DNA of 41,441 nt from Planctomycetaceae bacterium (lineage in GTDB: Bacteria > Planctomycetota > Planctomycetia > Planctomycetales > Planctomycetaceae), in contig JAQWSQ010000229.1 of the NCBI GenBank assembly GCA_029243145.1, forward strand, positions 1 through 41,441, in the 5' to 3' direction. Under the pieces are notes generated by a model. It was not told the origin of the DNA. It saw only the letters and a list, made by a program, of their open reading frames with translations, and ran no database searches. The stretch's first letter is position 1; every line of letters starts with the position of its first letter. A program made the position numbers and the translations under genes. Below are positions 14,686-23,430 of the stretch, one piece after another.

Positions 14686-17034
14686 TTACTCCACTTTCAG
14701 TGAAAGATTTCCGGTAATCGCGCTGAATGTTTTATCACCGACTTTTGCATCGGCTTTGATTTGCAGGTTTTTTACATCGGCATTGGCAGCATCTGCGGCT
14801 GCTTTCAAGACGAATTCTACTTCTGTTTGATCGGCAGGGATCGTGACGGCTTCAGCGGTCACTCCGGCGGGTAAATTGACGGCGGTCAGTGTGACGGGAG
14901 CGGCCAGAGCCGGGTTCCGACTGATGGTCGCTTTCAGTTTTAGTTCGCCTCCCTTGGTAATGTTTCCTCCCGCTGGTTCCACGGCAATCGTCATGGGAGC
15001 TTGAAGTTTGATGGTCAAACCGGGAGTCGGCTGCACGCTGGTTGTCTTCTCTTTTTTGATAGTTCCGGTGAGAGCAATCGTAAAATCGCCCAACGCGGCT
15101 TTGTCGTTCGCAACAACCGTCAGCTCGATTTCATTCGATCCCTTTTTGATCGGTTGAGGGGCCAGAGTGATGTTGCCGGGCAACCCGTTCTTCGCGGGAT
15201 TGATGGCCAATACGATATCAGCATCCCAACCTTCCGTCCGTTCGGCGATCACTTTGAACTTGGCCGAAAGATTCTGCCCGAAGACGACTTCTGCTGGCTC
15301 AATTCGCAAGTTGACGGGGGCCGGTGTGGTCACGGCTGCTGCGTAAGAATGAATCAAATTTCGCGACGGCCAAGGGGCGTTGTTCATCGAGGCTTTGAGA
15401 TGATCGTGGAGTGACGCGACGGCCACAAATGGTTTTCCACTAATATCTGCCGTCCCAGTGATTCGTGGAACAACATCCAAAGCGTCCAGTTTGGCATCTT
15501 TGGATGTCTTGAGAGTCAGGATAGCATCATTTCGACCGGGACCAATGATGGTCGAATGAGCGGTCACTCCAGCAGGCAGGTCAGCCGCTGAAACCTGAAT
15601 CGGTCCGCCATATCCTTTTCTCTGCGCATTGACCTGAACGGCGACAGTTCCCCCGGCGGGAATGTTGAGAGTGTCTTCGGCAGCGGTGAGAGTGAATCCC
15701 GGTTTGGTTTCGATCACGCTGACGTGCCAGGTAAATTCTTTTCCCCCGCGTTTGTGCAGATCGCGAACTTCGAGAGTGTAATCTCCGTCGGCAGGGAAGG
15801 TGACATCGACTTGTCCATCGGTGAGGCCGGTATCTTCGGCAACCGCCAGTTGCCCGCCATCTGGTTTCAGAATTCGTAGAGTCAAATCGGTCGGTGAGCC
15901 GGCAGAACGGGTGATCGCATTAAATGTGAATTTCTGGCCTTTTTTCGCTGCGAAAATAAATCGATCGATGTCGCCCGGTTGGTCGGAACGCCCGTTAATG
16001 CCGTGTCCTAGTTCAACGCGGTGTGATTGTTCGGCAGTGTTATTGGGTTCTGTTTCCAGAACTTGCGGGTGAGGGCTATATCCGATGACGGGCCACAGGG
16101 AGTCTTTCAGAACCGGGCGATCAATTTTTGTAGCCAACTTGGGATACTCCCAAATTGTTGCCGCATTGTTTTCCATGCCCATGAACAGGTTTTTGGGAAC
16201 GGAAGTTTCCTGAACGAATTCACCAAGAATGATGTCGGCAGAACTCATTTCTCCTGAGGAGTCTGCCGTTTCAGGGCTCTGGAAGATCATCGGGTAGGCT
16301 GATGTGAAGACGGCGAAATGGCCAATTCGTAAACGAAATCGATGATTGCCGCCACCTTGATAACGGATATCGGCCAGTTCAATTGTGTATTCACCATCGG
16401 CGGGAAGAGTCGTCTGCAACCAGCAGTCACCTTGCATGCCGGGCTCATCATCACTCCAGGTCAGCTCGCGACCGTTTGGATCAAAAAGCCTGACGATGGG
16501 ATCGAGTGGTGAGCCCAAGCGTCTGGCTTGGACTTCCAATGAAAAAGGCTGATTCGTTTTTCCGGGAAACCGGAAGTACAACTTGGAGAGGGTGTCGACG
16601 TGCCCTTCGACTGTACAGACAGCAGGAATCGACTGTGCAGATTCGGGAGCTTTATTCTGATTGGTATGCGCGACGACGGGAAGAGTATCAATGACGATCA
16701 GTGAGGGTTGTGAGACACCTTTGTCGGTCAAGACTCTCAGGGAGTGTATTCCATTGGGTGTGTTTTCCGGGATGGTGAGGTCGCACGAGAGTTCGTTCGG
16801 TTTCTGTTCGACTTCTGGAGTGAGCTTCACGATTTCCAAAGCAGGTATCGATACCGAAAAATCTTTGACATTCTCCAGATTGCCGCCACTGATTTTTACG
16901 GATGTCGTTTGTCCCGGTGCAATCCCTTGAGGCGTGATTTTCGTAATCGCCGGTAGCTGTGCGATCACAGTCGCGGAACACAAAGACACACCCAAAAGGG
17001 CAACGAGCAAAAGAGCAACGAGGAAAAGTCTCAT
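14686..17034 (-). CDS. Secreted protein with PPC (pre-peptidase C-terminal) domains
   Basis: This 782-residue, all-beta secreted protein starts with a signal peptide (LFLVALLLVALLGVSLCSA). Residues about 28-115 resemble an IPT/TIG-type Ig fold (ITKITPQGIAPGQTTSVKI). Two PPC domains follow at about 135-240 (RLFDPNGRELTWSDDEPGMQ, LPADGEYTIELADIRYQGGG) and 335-440 (DIDRFIFAAKKGQKFTFNA, FPADGDYTLEVRDLHKRGG). The rest is a string of Ig-like repeats marked by LPAGVTA. No catalytic motif is visible. PPC proteins of this kind are regularly found directly upstream of DUF1549/DUF1553 genes in planctomycetes, as here, so a structural or carbohydrate-binding partner at the cell surface is inferred. It is transcribed away from the YXWGXW gene, with a 283-base divergent spacer. 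Confidence 0.85.
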   Translation of the reverse strand: MRLFLVALLLVALLGVSLCSATVIAQLPAITKITPQGIAPGQTTSVKISGGNLENVKDFSVSIPALEIVKLTPEVEQKPNELSCDLTIPENTPNGIHSLRVLTDKGVSQPSLIVIDTLPVVAHTNQNKAPESAQSIPAVCTVEGHVDTLSKLYFRFPGKTNQPFSLEVQARRLGSPLDPIVRLFDPNGRELTWSDDEPGMQGDCWLQTTLPADGEYTIELADIRYQGGGNHRFRLRIGHFAVFTSAYPMIFQSPETADSSGEMSSADIILGEFVQETSVPKNLFMGMENNAATIWEYPKLATKIDRPVLKDSLWPVIGYSPHPQVLETEPNNTAEQSHRVELGHGINGRSDQPGDIDRFIFAAKKGQKFTFNAITRSAGSPTDLTLRILKPDGGQLAVAEDTGLTDGQVDVTFPADGDYTLEVRDLHKRGGKEFTWHVSVIETKPGFTLTAAEDTLNIPAGGTVAVQVNAQRKGYGGPIQVSAADLPAGVTAHSTIIGPGRNDAILTLKTSKDAKLDALDVVPRITGTADISGKPFVAVASLHDHLKASMNNAPWPSRNLIHSYAAAVTTPAPVNLRIEPAEVVFGQNLSAKFKVIAERTEGWDADIVLAINPAKNGLPGNITLAPQPIKKGSNEIELTVVANDKAALGDFTIALTGTIKKEKTTSVQPTPGLTIKLQAPMTIAVEPAGGNITKGGELKLKATISRNPALAAPVTLTAVNLPAGVTAEAVTIPADQTEVEFVLKAAADAANADVKNLQIKADAKVGDKTFSAITGNLSLKVE

Positions 17035-17182
17035 GGTGGGTGAGTCCGGTGTTTATCGACGAGGAGGCTGTCAGTGGGGGGCGAGAGGGAATTGGTGAGA
17101 TCTTTATTCTAATTCCTCAGACCTATTCGGGTCAAAAGAAAACTGACAGTTACCGGGGACTAAGTTCAGATGTTGTTTACTC

Positions 17183-17208
17183 TTGTGAACTCTCAATCGT
17201 GCGATAAT
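17183..17208 (+). promoter_or_regulatory. Possible promoter of the YXWGXW gene
   Basis: An extended -10-like TGCGATAAT ends at 17208, about 110 bases before the chosen start codon. A TTGTGA lies upstream, but with only 14 bases of spacing. The rest of the divergent spacer (17035-17317) shows no other clear signal. This is a weak prediction from motif shape. Confidence 0.2.
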
Positions 17209-17317
17209 CCCTGCAGAAATACCGAAGAAATCGGCGAATGTTCAGATTCCCGAATTTTTCGTGTCCAGAATTGCACATAATTCGTATAGACAGGCGGGGA
17301 TCAGGAGATCTTTCACG

Positions 17318-19300
17318 ATGAACATGCGCCTCACAGGGAAGCTACACATGATCAGAACTATGCTGGTTTGTTTCGCAATCACTGCGATTTTGTCTGTCAA
17401 TCATACGCTTTCAGCTCAACAGGCATTACCGCCTCTACCTCAGGCAGAGCCTGTGGTTCCCGGTACTCAGCCGGAAGAGACCGAATTAACGCGCGGACCC
17501 ATTCATGAGGCATTTGCGCAACCCTTCGAGCCGAAATCGGGTGGTGAATTCATCGTCACACAAACTCCTCCTGAACCGATTGAAGAGTATCCTCCCAATC
17601 AGTTGCCCGAAAGTAGTGCTTATCAATGGGTTTCTGGTTACTGGGGCTGGGAGCCAGATGAAGAACGTTTCATTTGGATTAGCGGCACTTGGCGACTCGC
17701 TCCTGAAAATATGGTTTGGAGTCCCGGTTACTGGGTAGAAGTGGAAGGCGGACATACCTGGGTCTCGGGGAGTTGGGTCAAAGAAGGTGAAGTCTATTTA
17801 ATGGCTCAAGTTCCTCCCGATTCGCGCGAAGAGAATCCGGGAGAGCCTCCTTCGGCTCAACATTTTTGGGTCCCCGGTCACTGGATTGAAAATCAGGGTG
17901 GCTTCTCGTGGAACTCCGGCTTCTGGTCGCGCGCTTATGCCGGTCGAGTCTGGATTCCGTTCCGTTATGTATGGACACCCGAGGGCTATCTTGTGGCCAA
18001 CGGTTATTGGGATTACGCACTCGAAGACCGAGGAGTGCTTTACAGTCCGGTGGAATTCGATCAAGTTCCCGGACCCACTTATCGCTACACACCGAATGTC
18101 ATCACGCGGGTGGATTATCTGCCGACTCATTTGTTCGTGTATCGCAACTATGGACACTACTGCTTTGGTGACTACTACAATTACAATCGTCCGGGAGTCT
18201 TCATTTCGTGGACGAGTCGCAACTATCGCTCATACGATCCACTGAGGCTCTTTTTCTTTTCGTTTCATCGTGATCGGTTCGATCATCATCGAAATCGCCA
18301 CGATTACTATCACGATCATGCCGATCATCGCCCCAAGCATACTTGGAACGATCAACGAAATCATTCTGAGCGACATCGTGATGATGATGATTTTAAGAGT
18401 GGGAAATACAAAGATGCATTCGTTTCGGCAGGCGCAAATTCTTGGAAGAAAGGCGACGGTCTGGGCTCGCATGTTCGTATTGGTGACGACAACCAAAAAC
18501 GTTGGCAAGAAATCGCGCAAAAAAATGATCGAGATCGTCAACTCAAAAAACAGCATGAGGAAAATTTAAAAAAACTGAGTAAATCGAAGAGCCTGGATGG
18601 ACGATTCCAAAAGGATTCGAACGCTTCCAGATCAAGAATCACCACTATCGGCCCTCTGAATATTCGGACAAAAGAGAAGTCCAGCGATGACCGTTCGGGG
18701 CGAACTGGTAACTCTGGAAGACTTGGTAGCTCTGGGAGAAGTGATGTTGTCATTAGTCCTGGCAAAGATAAAAAGGATGAGCGTTTACCTTCGAGTCGAT
18801 TTGTGCCGGGGAATACCAAGCCTCCGGCTTACTCGGGACGAAATACCAACACGTCAGATGCTTTGAAAAGGCTGCGAGAACAGAATGAGAAAATTCAGAA
18901 AGAAAGCAATGACCGAGCACGGAAGGAAGCCGACCAACGCAATAATATACCCAAGAAAGAAAATGATAATCGATCAGACCTTTTGAAAAAGCAGATTGAA
19001 GAGGCGCGTCGTCGGCAATCTCAATCTTCAGGAAATCGAAGTCAGCCGACCATCCGGCTACCCAGTCAAAAATCTCAGCAGCCCAATCAAAGAAAGCAGG
19101 AGCCGAAACGAGAAATTAAGCTGCCAACAAGAGAGAACAAGCAGCCCTCCCAAAACTACAAAAAACCGGAAAGGTCTTCTTCGTCATCGAACTCAGCTAA
19201 CAAGCCGAAGAGTAGCAATTCCTCGAAGGGAAAGGCGCCTTCCAGACGTCCCTCGAGTTCCAATAAGTCTTCGAAGTCGTCCAAAAAGAAAAAGGATTGA
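17318..19300 (+). CDS. YXWGXW-repeat secreted protein with His-rich and basic disordered tail
   Basis: The ATG at 17318 follows AGGAG by ten bases and begins a 660-residue protein with a signal peptide (MLVCFAITAILSVNHTLSA). Residues about 100-260 hold aromatic repeats of the YXWGXW type: WVSGYWGWEP, WISGTWRLAP, WSPGYWVEVE, WVSGSWVKEG, FWVPGHWIE, WNSGFWSRAY. A segment near 310-355 is very rich in His, Tyr and Arg (FHRDRFDHHRNRHDYYHDHA) and could bind metal. The remaining 300 residues are low-complexity, rich in Lys, Ser, Arg and Gln, and predicted disordered, ending in a poly-Lys run. Such proteins are common planctomycete envelope proteins of unknown function. Its 3' end faces dnaB with only 27 bases between the stops. 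Confidence 0.85.
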   Translation: MNMRLTGKLHMIRTMLVCFAITAILSVNHTLSAQQALPPLPQAEPVVPGTQPEETELTRGPIHEAFAQPFEPKSGGEFIVTQTPPEPIEEYPPNQLPESSAYQWVSGYWGWEPDEERFIWISGTWRLAPENMVWSPGYWVEVEGGHTWVSGSWVKEGEVYLMAQVPPDSREENPGEPPSAQHFWVPGHWIENQGGFSWNSGFWSRAYAGRVWIPFRYVWTPEGYLVANGYWDYALEDRGVLYSPVEFDQVPGPTYRYTPNVITRVDYLPTHLFVYRNYGHYCFGDYYNYNRPGVFISWTSRNYRSYDPLRLFFFSFHRDRFDHHRNRHDYYHDHADHRPKHTWNDQRNHSERHRDDDDFKSGKYKDAFVSAGANSWKKGDGLGSHVRIGDDNQKRWQEIAQKNDRDRQLKKQHEENLKKLSKSKSLDGRFQKDSNASRSRITTIGPLNIRTKEKSSDDRSGRTGNSGRLGSSGRSDVVISPGKDKKDERLPSSRFVPGNTKPPAYSGRNTNTSDALKRLREQNEKIQKESNDRARKEADQRNNIPKKENDNRSDLLKKQIEEARRRQSQSSGNRSQPTIRLPSQKSQQPNQRKQEPKREIKLPTRENKQPSQNYKKPERSSSSSNSANKPKSSNSSKGKAPSRRPSSSNKSSKSSKKKKD

Positions 19301-19327
19301 TGGCTAAGAAGAATCTACGCTCGTCCT

Positions 19328-20842
19328 TCAGAAGCCTTGATTCAGATCGGGTGGTTCGATGTCGGGAGGCGGGCTGAAGTTGGTTTCCGGCCCCGAGAAG
19401 ACACCGTCCGGGATGTCGCGATTGATGTAATCCTCGAATCGCATGAACTCTTTGCGGAATGTCAGTGTGACCATTCCCGTTGGACCGCTACGGTGTTTGG
19501 CGATGATTAAATCCGCTTCCCCTTTGCGGTCTTCCGGGTCGTATTGTTCGGGGCGGTGCAGGAACATGATCAGGTCGGCGTCTTGTTCGATGGCCCCGGA
19601 TTCACGCAGGTCTGAGAGTTTTGGGCGTTTGTCTTCGCGGAGTTCTACACCCCGGTTCAACTGTGACAACGCAATCACGGGAACATCGAGTTCTTTTGCC
19701 ATAAATTTCAATCGTCGACTGATGGCAGAAATCTGCTGTTCACGCGGCGCCCGTTTGTCCTCCGGCTCGATGAGTTGTAAGTAGTCGATAATGATCGTGC
19801 CGAGTTCGCATTGATGAGTATCGGGGAGACGCCGTTTGAGGCGGCGTGCGATCGTCGAGATCTGCATCATGTTGCGACCGGGTAGGTCGTCAATGAACAC
19901 AGGCATATCGTTGAGTTCGTTGATAGCATTGAGCAGCTTGTCTTGTGCCACAGGATCGTCTCGGATTTCTCCCGAGCGTACCTTGCCGGCATCAACCTTT
20001 GCACGGATACACATCATCCGTTCGGCGAGTTCCAGGTTGGATTGTTCCAATGAGAACATGAGTACGCCGCGTCGCCCACCAATGGGTTTACCCTGTTCGT
20101 CTCTTTTGACGTTAAGCCTGGCAATCCCCTCGGCAATATTACAGACCATCGCGGTCTTACCCATACTCGGACGAGCCGCCAGAATCACAAGCTCTTGCGG
20201 CTGAAAACCAGAAGTCTTTGTATCAAAATCATTGAATCCCGTTTGCAGGCCGGTGATTTTTCCGGTTTGCAGCATGCGATCGTTCACGCGATCCCACGCC
20301 GAAAGCAGAATGTCCTTGAGGTCGATATCCTCATTCATATTCTGCGATTCGAGGATACGAAAGATCGATGATTCCGCGACGCCGAGGAGATCGGCAACCG
20401 GAACGTTGGAGTCGTAGCATTCCTTTAAGACTTCAGTGCATGAATAGATCAGACTACGTTGCAGTGATTTCTCACGAACAATGTTCGCGTAGTAGCGAGC
20501 ATGTGCCGCGTGGGGAACAGTCTCCATCAATTCGACAAGATAAGGGGGGCCACCCACATCTTCGAGTTGATTGTGAGCTGAGAGAACTTCGGCAATGGTG
20601 ACCGCATCGATTCCCTGCGCGCCTTTTTCGTACAATTCTTGAGCCGCACGGAAAATCTTTTGATGGGCATCCGAATAGAAGTGATCGACGTGGATGATTT
20701 CGCCAACTTCGTCGAGCGATTCGCTCACCAGCAAGATGCAGCCGAGCAGACAGCGTTCCGCTTCCAGATTTTGTGGTGGAACACGGCCTTCGAGATCGAG
20801 GTTTTTCTTCTGGTTGCCGTCAAAACGAACCTGATTCGACAT
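19328..20842 (-). CDS. dnaB: Replicative DNA helicase DnaB
   Basis: This 504-residue ring helicase unwinds the replication fork and interacts with primase. The N-terminal domain (about 20-125) opens with PPQNLEAERCLLGCILL; the RecA-like ATPase follows with Walker A ARPSMGKT (223-230) and Walker B TIIIDYLQLI, and the C-terminal motif HRSGPTGMVTLTFRKEFMRF. Length is normal apart from an extended acidic and Pro-rich tail. No intein is present. AAGGAG stands nine bases before the ATG. It is the last gene of the ribosomal/replication block but is separated from rplI by a hairpin terminator, so it probably has its own promoter. A structured leader at 20871-20911 may affect expression. Confidence 0.97.
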   Translation of the reverse strand: MSNQVRFDGNQKKNLDLEGRVPPQNLEAERCLLGCILLVSESLDEVGEIIHVDHFYSDAHQKIFRAAQELYEKGAQGIDAVTIAEVLSAHNQLEDVGGPPYLVELMETVPHAAHARYYANIVREKSLQRSLIYSCTEVLKECYDSNVPVADLLGVAESSIFRILESQNMNEDIDLKDILLSAWDRVNDRMLQTGKITGLQTGFNDFDTKTSGFQPQELVILAARPSMGKTAMVCNIAEGIARLNVKRDEQGKPIGGRRGVLMFSLEQSNLELAERMMCIRAKVDAGKVRSGEIRDDPVAQDKLLNAINELNDMPVFIDDLPGRNMMQISTIARRLKRRLPDTHQCELGTIIIDYLQLIEPEDKRAPREQQISAISRRLKFMAKELDVPVIALSQLNRGVELREDKRPKLSDLRESGAIEQDADLIMFLHRPEQYDPEDRKGEADLIIAKHRSGPTGMVTLTFRKEFMRFEDYINRDIPDGVFSGPETNFSPPPDIEPPDLNQGF

Positions 20843-20870
20843 TCCGTTGAACTCCTTCAGGAAACCGGTG

Positions 20871-20911
20871 TGAGATGCCTGTGATTCCTCTTAGTGGAGG
20901 ATGCCATCTCA
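20871..20911 (-). promoter_or_regulatory. Potential leader hairpin before dnaB
   Basis: The arms TGAGATG (20871-20877) and CATCTCA (20905-20911) enclose a second pair, CCTC (20887-20890) and GAGG (20897-20900). The structure would sit 29-69 bases upstream of the dnaB start codon, probably in the transcript leader. It is close to the ribosome-binding site but does not include it. Function is unknown. Confidence 0.3.
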
Positions 20912-21040
20912 TGACCAGAGATCGTGAATCACGAATAGCTGTTGTAGAGATTCTGCTTTCGAATTGAAAGTATCATCTCATCAGTTCTGAGTTATCGACA
21001 ATCCACCATCTGATTTTGCACATTTCGATTCTCTGTAAAT

Positions 21041-21074
21041 ACAAAACACCGGCCATCTTGAGACGGCCGGTGTT
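21041..21074 (-). terminator. Intrinsic terminator after rplI
   Basis: Read on the minus strand, AACACCGGCC and GGCCGGTGTT form a perfect ten-pair, GC-rich stem around a ten-base loop, followed directly by TTGTATTT. It lies 34 bases past the rplI stop and fits a rho-independent terminator that ends the rplY-to-rplI transcript before dnaB. Confidence 0.8.
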
Positions 21075-21107
21075 CGATTGACTGATTGTCGGCGAGGGTC
21101 GATTTCT

Positions 21108-21614
21108 CTACTCTTGTTTGGCTCCTGGAACGACCCAAACTTTGACTTCCCCTTTGACATCTTCGTGCAGTTGGAACTTCACGGTGTACATGCCAAGCTC
21201 TTTGAGTGGCCCTTCGAGTTTGATCTGCTCGGGAGCCACTTCGAAGTTCGCTTGTTTGAGCATACGGCTAATGTCGGAATCGATGACCGAACCGTAGAGA
21301 TGCCCTTCTTCGTTGGCGTTGGCTTCGACCGTGACGCTGTAGTTTTGCACATCGTCTTTGAGCTTCCGCAAATTCTTGAGTCGATCTTTTTCCGCATCGA
21401 CCTGTTTTGATCGATGGAGATCGACCATCCGCTTGTTGTGGTCGGTGGCGACGGTGGCCAAGCCTTGCGGTAGTAGATAATTTCGTGCGTAACCAGGTTT
21501 CACACGAACAATATCTCCTTGTTCGCCGAGATGAGTCACTCTTTCTGCGAGGAGGACTTCCACCTGAGAATTCGTGGAACCGGTCACAGCTTTGCCTTTG
21601 GATCTTCTTACCAT
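21108..21614 (-). CDS. rplI: Large ribosomal subunit protein bL9
   Basis: This 168-residue bL9 binds 23S rRNA near the base of the L1 stalk. The N-terminal domain motif is VEVLLAERVTHLGEQGDIVR followed by VKPGYARNYLLPQGLA, preceded by about 16 extra residues rich in Lys and Ser. A long helix (about 65-95) links to the C-terminal domain containing EEGHLYGSVIDSDISRML. It is slightly longer than the usual 150 residues because of both ends. It follows ssb by 86 bases. In most bacteria rpsR lies between these two genes; here there is no room for it. Confidence 0.97.
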   Translation of the reverse strand: MVRRSKGKAVTGSTNSQVEVLLAERVTHLGEQGDIVRVKPGYARNYLLPQGLATVATDHNKRMVDLHRSKQVDAEKDRLKNLRKLKDDVQNYSVTVEANANEEGHLYGSVIDSDISRMLKQANFEVAPEQIKLEGPLKELGMYTVKFQLHEDVKGEVKVWVVPGAKQE

Positions 21615-21700
21615 GTCTGTCTCTTTCTCTTCACTCGTCTGTCTCTATGTGATGCCGGAAGGCTCAATCGGCTTCTCTCCGGCGAATGTTCAAACTGGAA

Positions 21701-22225
21701 TCAGAACGGCACATCGTCATTGGGGCCGCTGTCATAAAACGCTTCGGAAGGATCGGGACCACTGTTTTGTGGAGGTCCACCTTGCGGGGCACCACCTTGA
21801 GGTCCGCCACCACCATCTTGAGGAGCACCACTTTGATTGCCTTGGTAGTTTCCACCACCACCGCCACCTCGTTGGCCTCCTCCAGAACCGCCACTGTTTA
21901 ACATGGTCATGTTTTCGCAGATAACTTTGAGTTTGCTGCGATTTTGGCCAGATTCTTTATCTTGCCACTGGTCGAGTTGCAGGCGACCTTCTATGAGTAC
22001 AGGACGACCTTTGGTGAGGTATTCTCCGGCGACTTCTGCTGTACGTCCCCAGACGGTCACGTCTACAAAAGTGGTGTCTTCTTTTTTGGAGTTTGTCTGC
22101 TTGTCGAACCATGTTCGATTCACGGCGAGCCCGAGTTCTGTCACCGCACTTCCAGACGGGGTGTACCGAACCTGAGGATCTCGAGTGAGGTTGCCCATCA
22201 GAATGACTTTATTGAAACTCGACAT
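21701..22225 (-). CDS. ssb: Single-stranded DNA-binding protein
   Basis: This 174-residue SSB coats single-stranded DNA in replication and repair. The OB fold fills residues 1-110 (FNKVILMGNLTRDPQVRYTP, TVWGRTAEVAGEYLTKGRPV). A Gly/Gln/Pro-rich flexible linker follows at about 115-160. The C-terminus is the acidic partner-binding tip, ending NDDVPF. Everything expected of a typical bacterial tetrameric SSB is present. The start codon follows the rpsF stop region: rpsF ends 28 bases upstream and an AAGGAG lies between them, so translation within one operon is clear. Confidence 0.97.
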   Translation of the reverse strand: MSSFNKVILMGNLTRDPQVRYTPSGSAVTELGLAVNRTWFDKQTNSKKEDTTFVDVTVWGRTAEVAGEYLTKGRPVLIEGRLQLDQWQDKESGQNRSKLKVICENMTMLNSGGSGGGQRGGGGGGNYQGNQSGAPQDGGGGPQGGAPQGGPPQNSGPDPSEAFYDSGPNDDVPF

Positions 22226-22253
22226 GTGTCTGTCTCCTTACTTCGAAGGGTTT

Positions 22254-22667
22254 CTATTCCTCTTCGTCACTTTTATTTTTGCTGTCTGCACCTTCATCTG
22301 AATCGCTTGCTGGTGGTGCCGCTGATTGCGAAATTGAGGCGACGTTAGCATCAAATAATGATTGCGGATGCTTGATGATCATGTGCCGCAAAATATTATC
22401 ACTCAACTGACATAAGCGGTTCAGTTGAGGATTGTTGGTGGGAGGCATGCGGAACATGACCAGATAATGCAAGCCTTTGCGTTGGTTTTCGATTTCGTAC
22501 GCCAGTTTTCCTTCTGTCCAAGCACGATGGGCGACGACTTCTGCTTCGCACTTTTCCAGAATTCCCATCAGCTCTTGCGTGACGCCTTCCGAGTCGGAAG
22601 CGAATCGACCGCTGTGGATCAGGAACATACCTTCGTAGTAATTTGTTGTCTCAGTTGCTACAGACAC
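22254..22667 (-). CDS. rpsF: Small ribosomal subunit protein bS6
   Basis: This is a 137-residue bS6. I chose the GTG at 22667 because GGGGAGA stands just upstream at normal spacing and the product then begins SVATETTNYYEGMFLIHSGR, aligning with the family start. A longer frame reaching into pth has no such support. The core fold includes VVAHRAWTEGKLAYEIENQR and KGLHYLVMFRM. The last 25 residues are an acidic Ser/Asp/Glu tail (DSDEGADSKNKSDEEE), longer than in Escherichia coli, where post-translational Glu addition extends the tail. bS6 normally pairs with bS18 on the 30S platform, but rpsR is not in this cluster. Confidence 0.95.
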   Translation of the reverse strand: MSVATETTNYYEGMFLIHSGRFASDSEGVTQELMGILEKCEAEVVAHRAWTEGKLAYEIENQRKGLHYLVMFRMPPTNNPQLNRLCQLSDNILRHMIIKHPQSLFDANVASISQSAAPPASDSDEGADSKNKSDEEE

Positions 22668-22776
22668 TCGTATTCTCCCCGTGTTGGATGGCGAATCAGG
22701 GTCTGATCGCCGAGTATGGGATGTTCGGTATAAAATACTAAATTTAGTCAGGTTGGTTGTTAAATTCCGGGAACTT

Positions 22777-23355
22777 TTAAGGCCCCTCAAAATCTTGAGA
22801 GTTGAATCGATTCATACAAGATTCGACCCCCTCCGAAATCCATAATTCGATGCTGTCAGCCGCCGCAACCACAACTTGATCCATTGTGCTGCGTTCTCTG
22901 GAAGTGAATCGTCCCAACACGAAGTCGGCAGGATTCATCTGGCCAGGAGGCCGACCGATGCCAATCCGCAATCGGGGAAATTCTTCACTTCCCAGATGAC
23001 GGATGATATCGTCCAATCCTTTTTGACCTCCGGCAGAACCTTTAGATCGCCAACGGAGTCGGCCAAGTTCGAGATTCATATCGTCACAAAGGACGGTCAC
23101 ATCGGTCAGTTCAGGTTGATAAAAATCAAAACATTTGCGAACGGCTCGTCCGCTTTCATTCATATATGTTTGAGGTGCGAGAAGAATTACCTTTTCGCGA
23201 CCGATCATTACTTCTGCAATTTCCGAATCATATTTCAGACTCGGTTGAGATGCCGAAAACCTATTGGCGAGTTCGGCTAATACCTCGAAACCAACATTAT
23301 GCCGAGTTCCTTGGTATTTTTTGCCAGGATTTCCCAGTCCTACGACCAGTTTCAT
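22777..23355 (-). CDS. pth: Peptidyl-tRNA hydrolase
   Basis: This 192-residue bacterial Pth1 releases tRNA from stalled peptidyl-tRNA in the cytoplasm. The start reads MKLVVGLGNPGKKYQGTRHN with Asn9 and catalytic His19. The substrate-binding Asn is in PQTYMNESG, the catalytic Asp in LCDDMNLELG, and the RLRWRSKGSAGGQKGLDDII signature is present. Length is typical. It lies between rplY and rpsF on the same strand, 75 bases after rplY, an arrangement common in bacteria where rplY and pth are adjacent. Confidence 0.97.
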   Translation of the reverse strand: MKLVVGLGNPGKKYQGTRHNVGFEVLAELANRFSASQPSLKYDSEIAEVMIGREKVILLAPQTYMNESGRAVRKCFDFYQPELTDVTVLCDDMNLELGRLRWRSKGSAGGQKGLDDIIRHLGSEEFPRLRIGIGRPPGQMNPADFVLGRFTSRERSTMDQVVVAAADSIELWISEGVESCMNRFNSQDFEGP

Positions 23356-23430
23356 AACCCCGACCTCTTCTACTTAATCAATCCCGGGAACGCCCCGAGC
23401 AACGACTGTCATGTTCGCTGCCAGACGTTC

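Noticed and set aside
22668..22790. Longer N-terminus for bS6
   Set aside because: The extra residues do not match the family, overlap pth, and the GTG at 22667 has a strong GGGGAG site.
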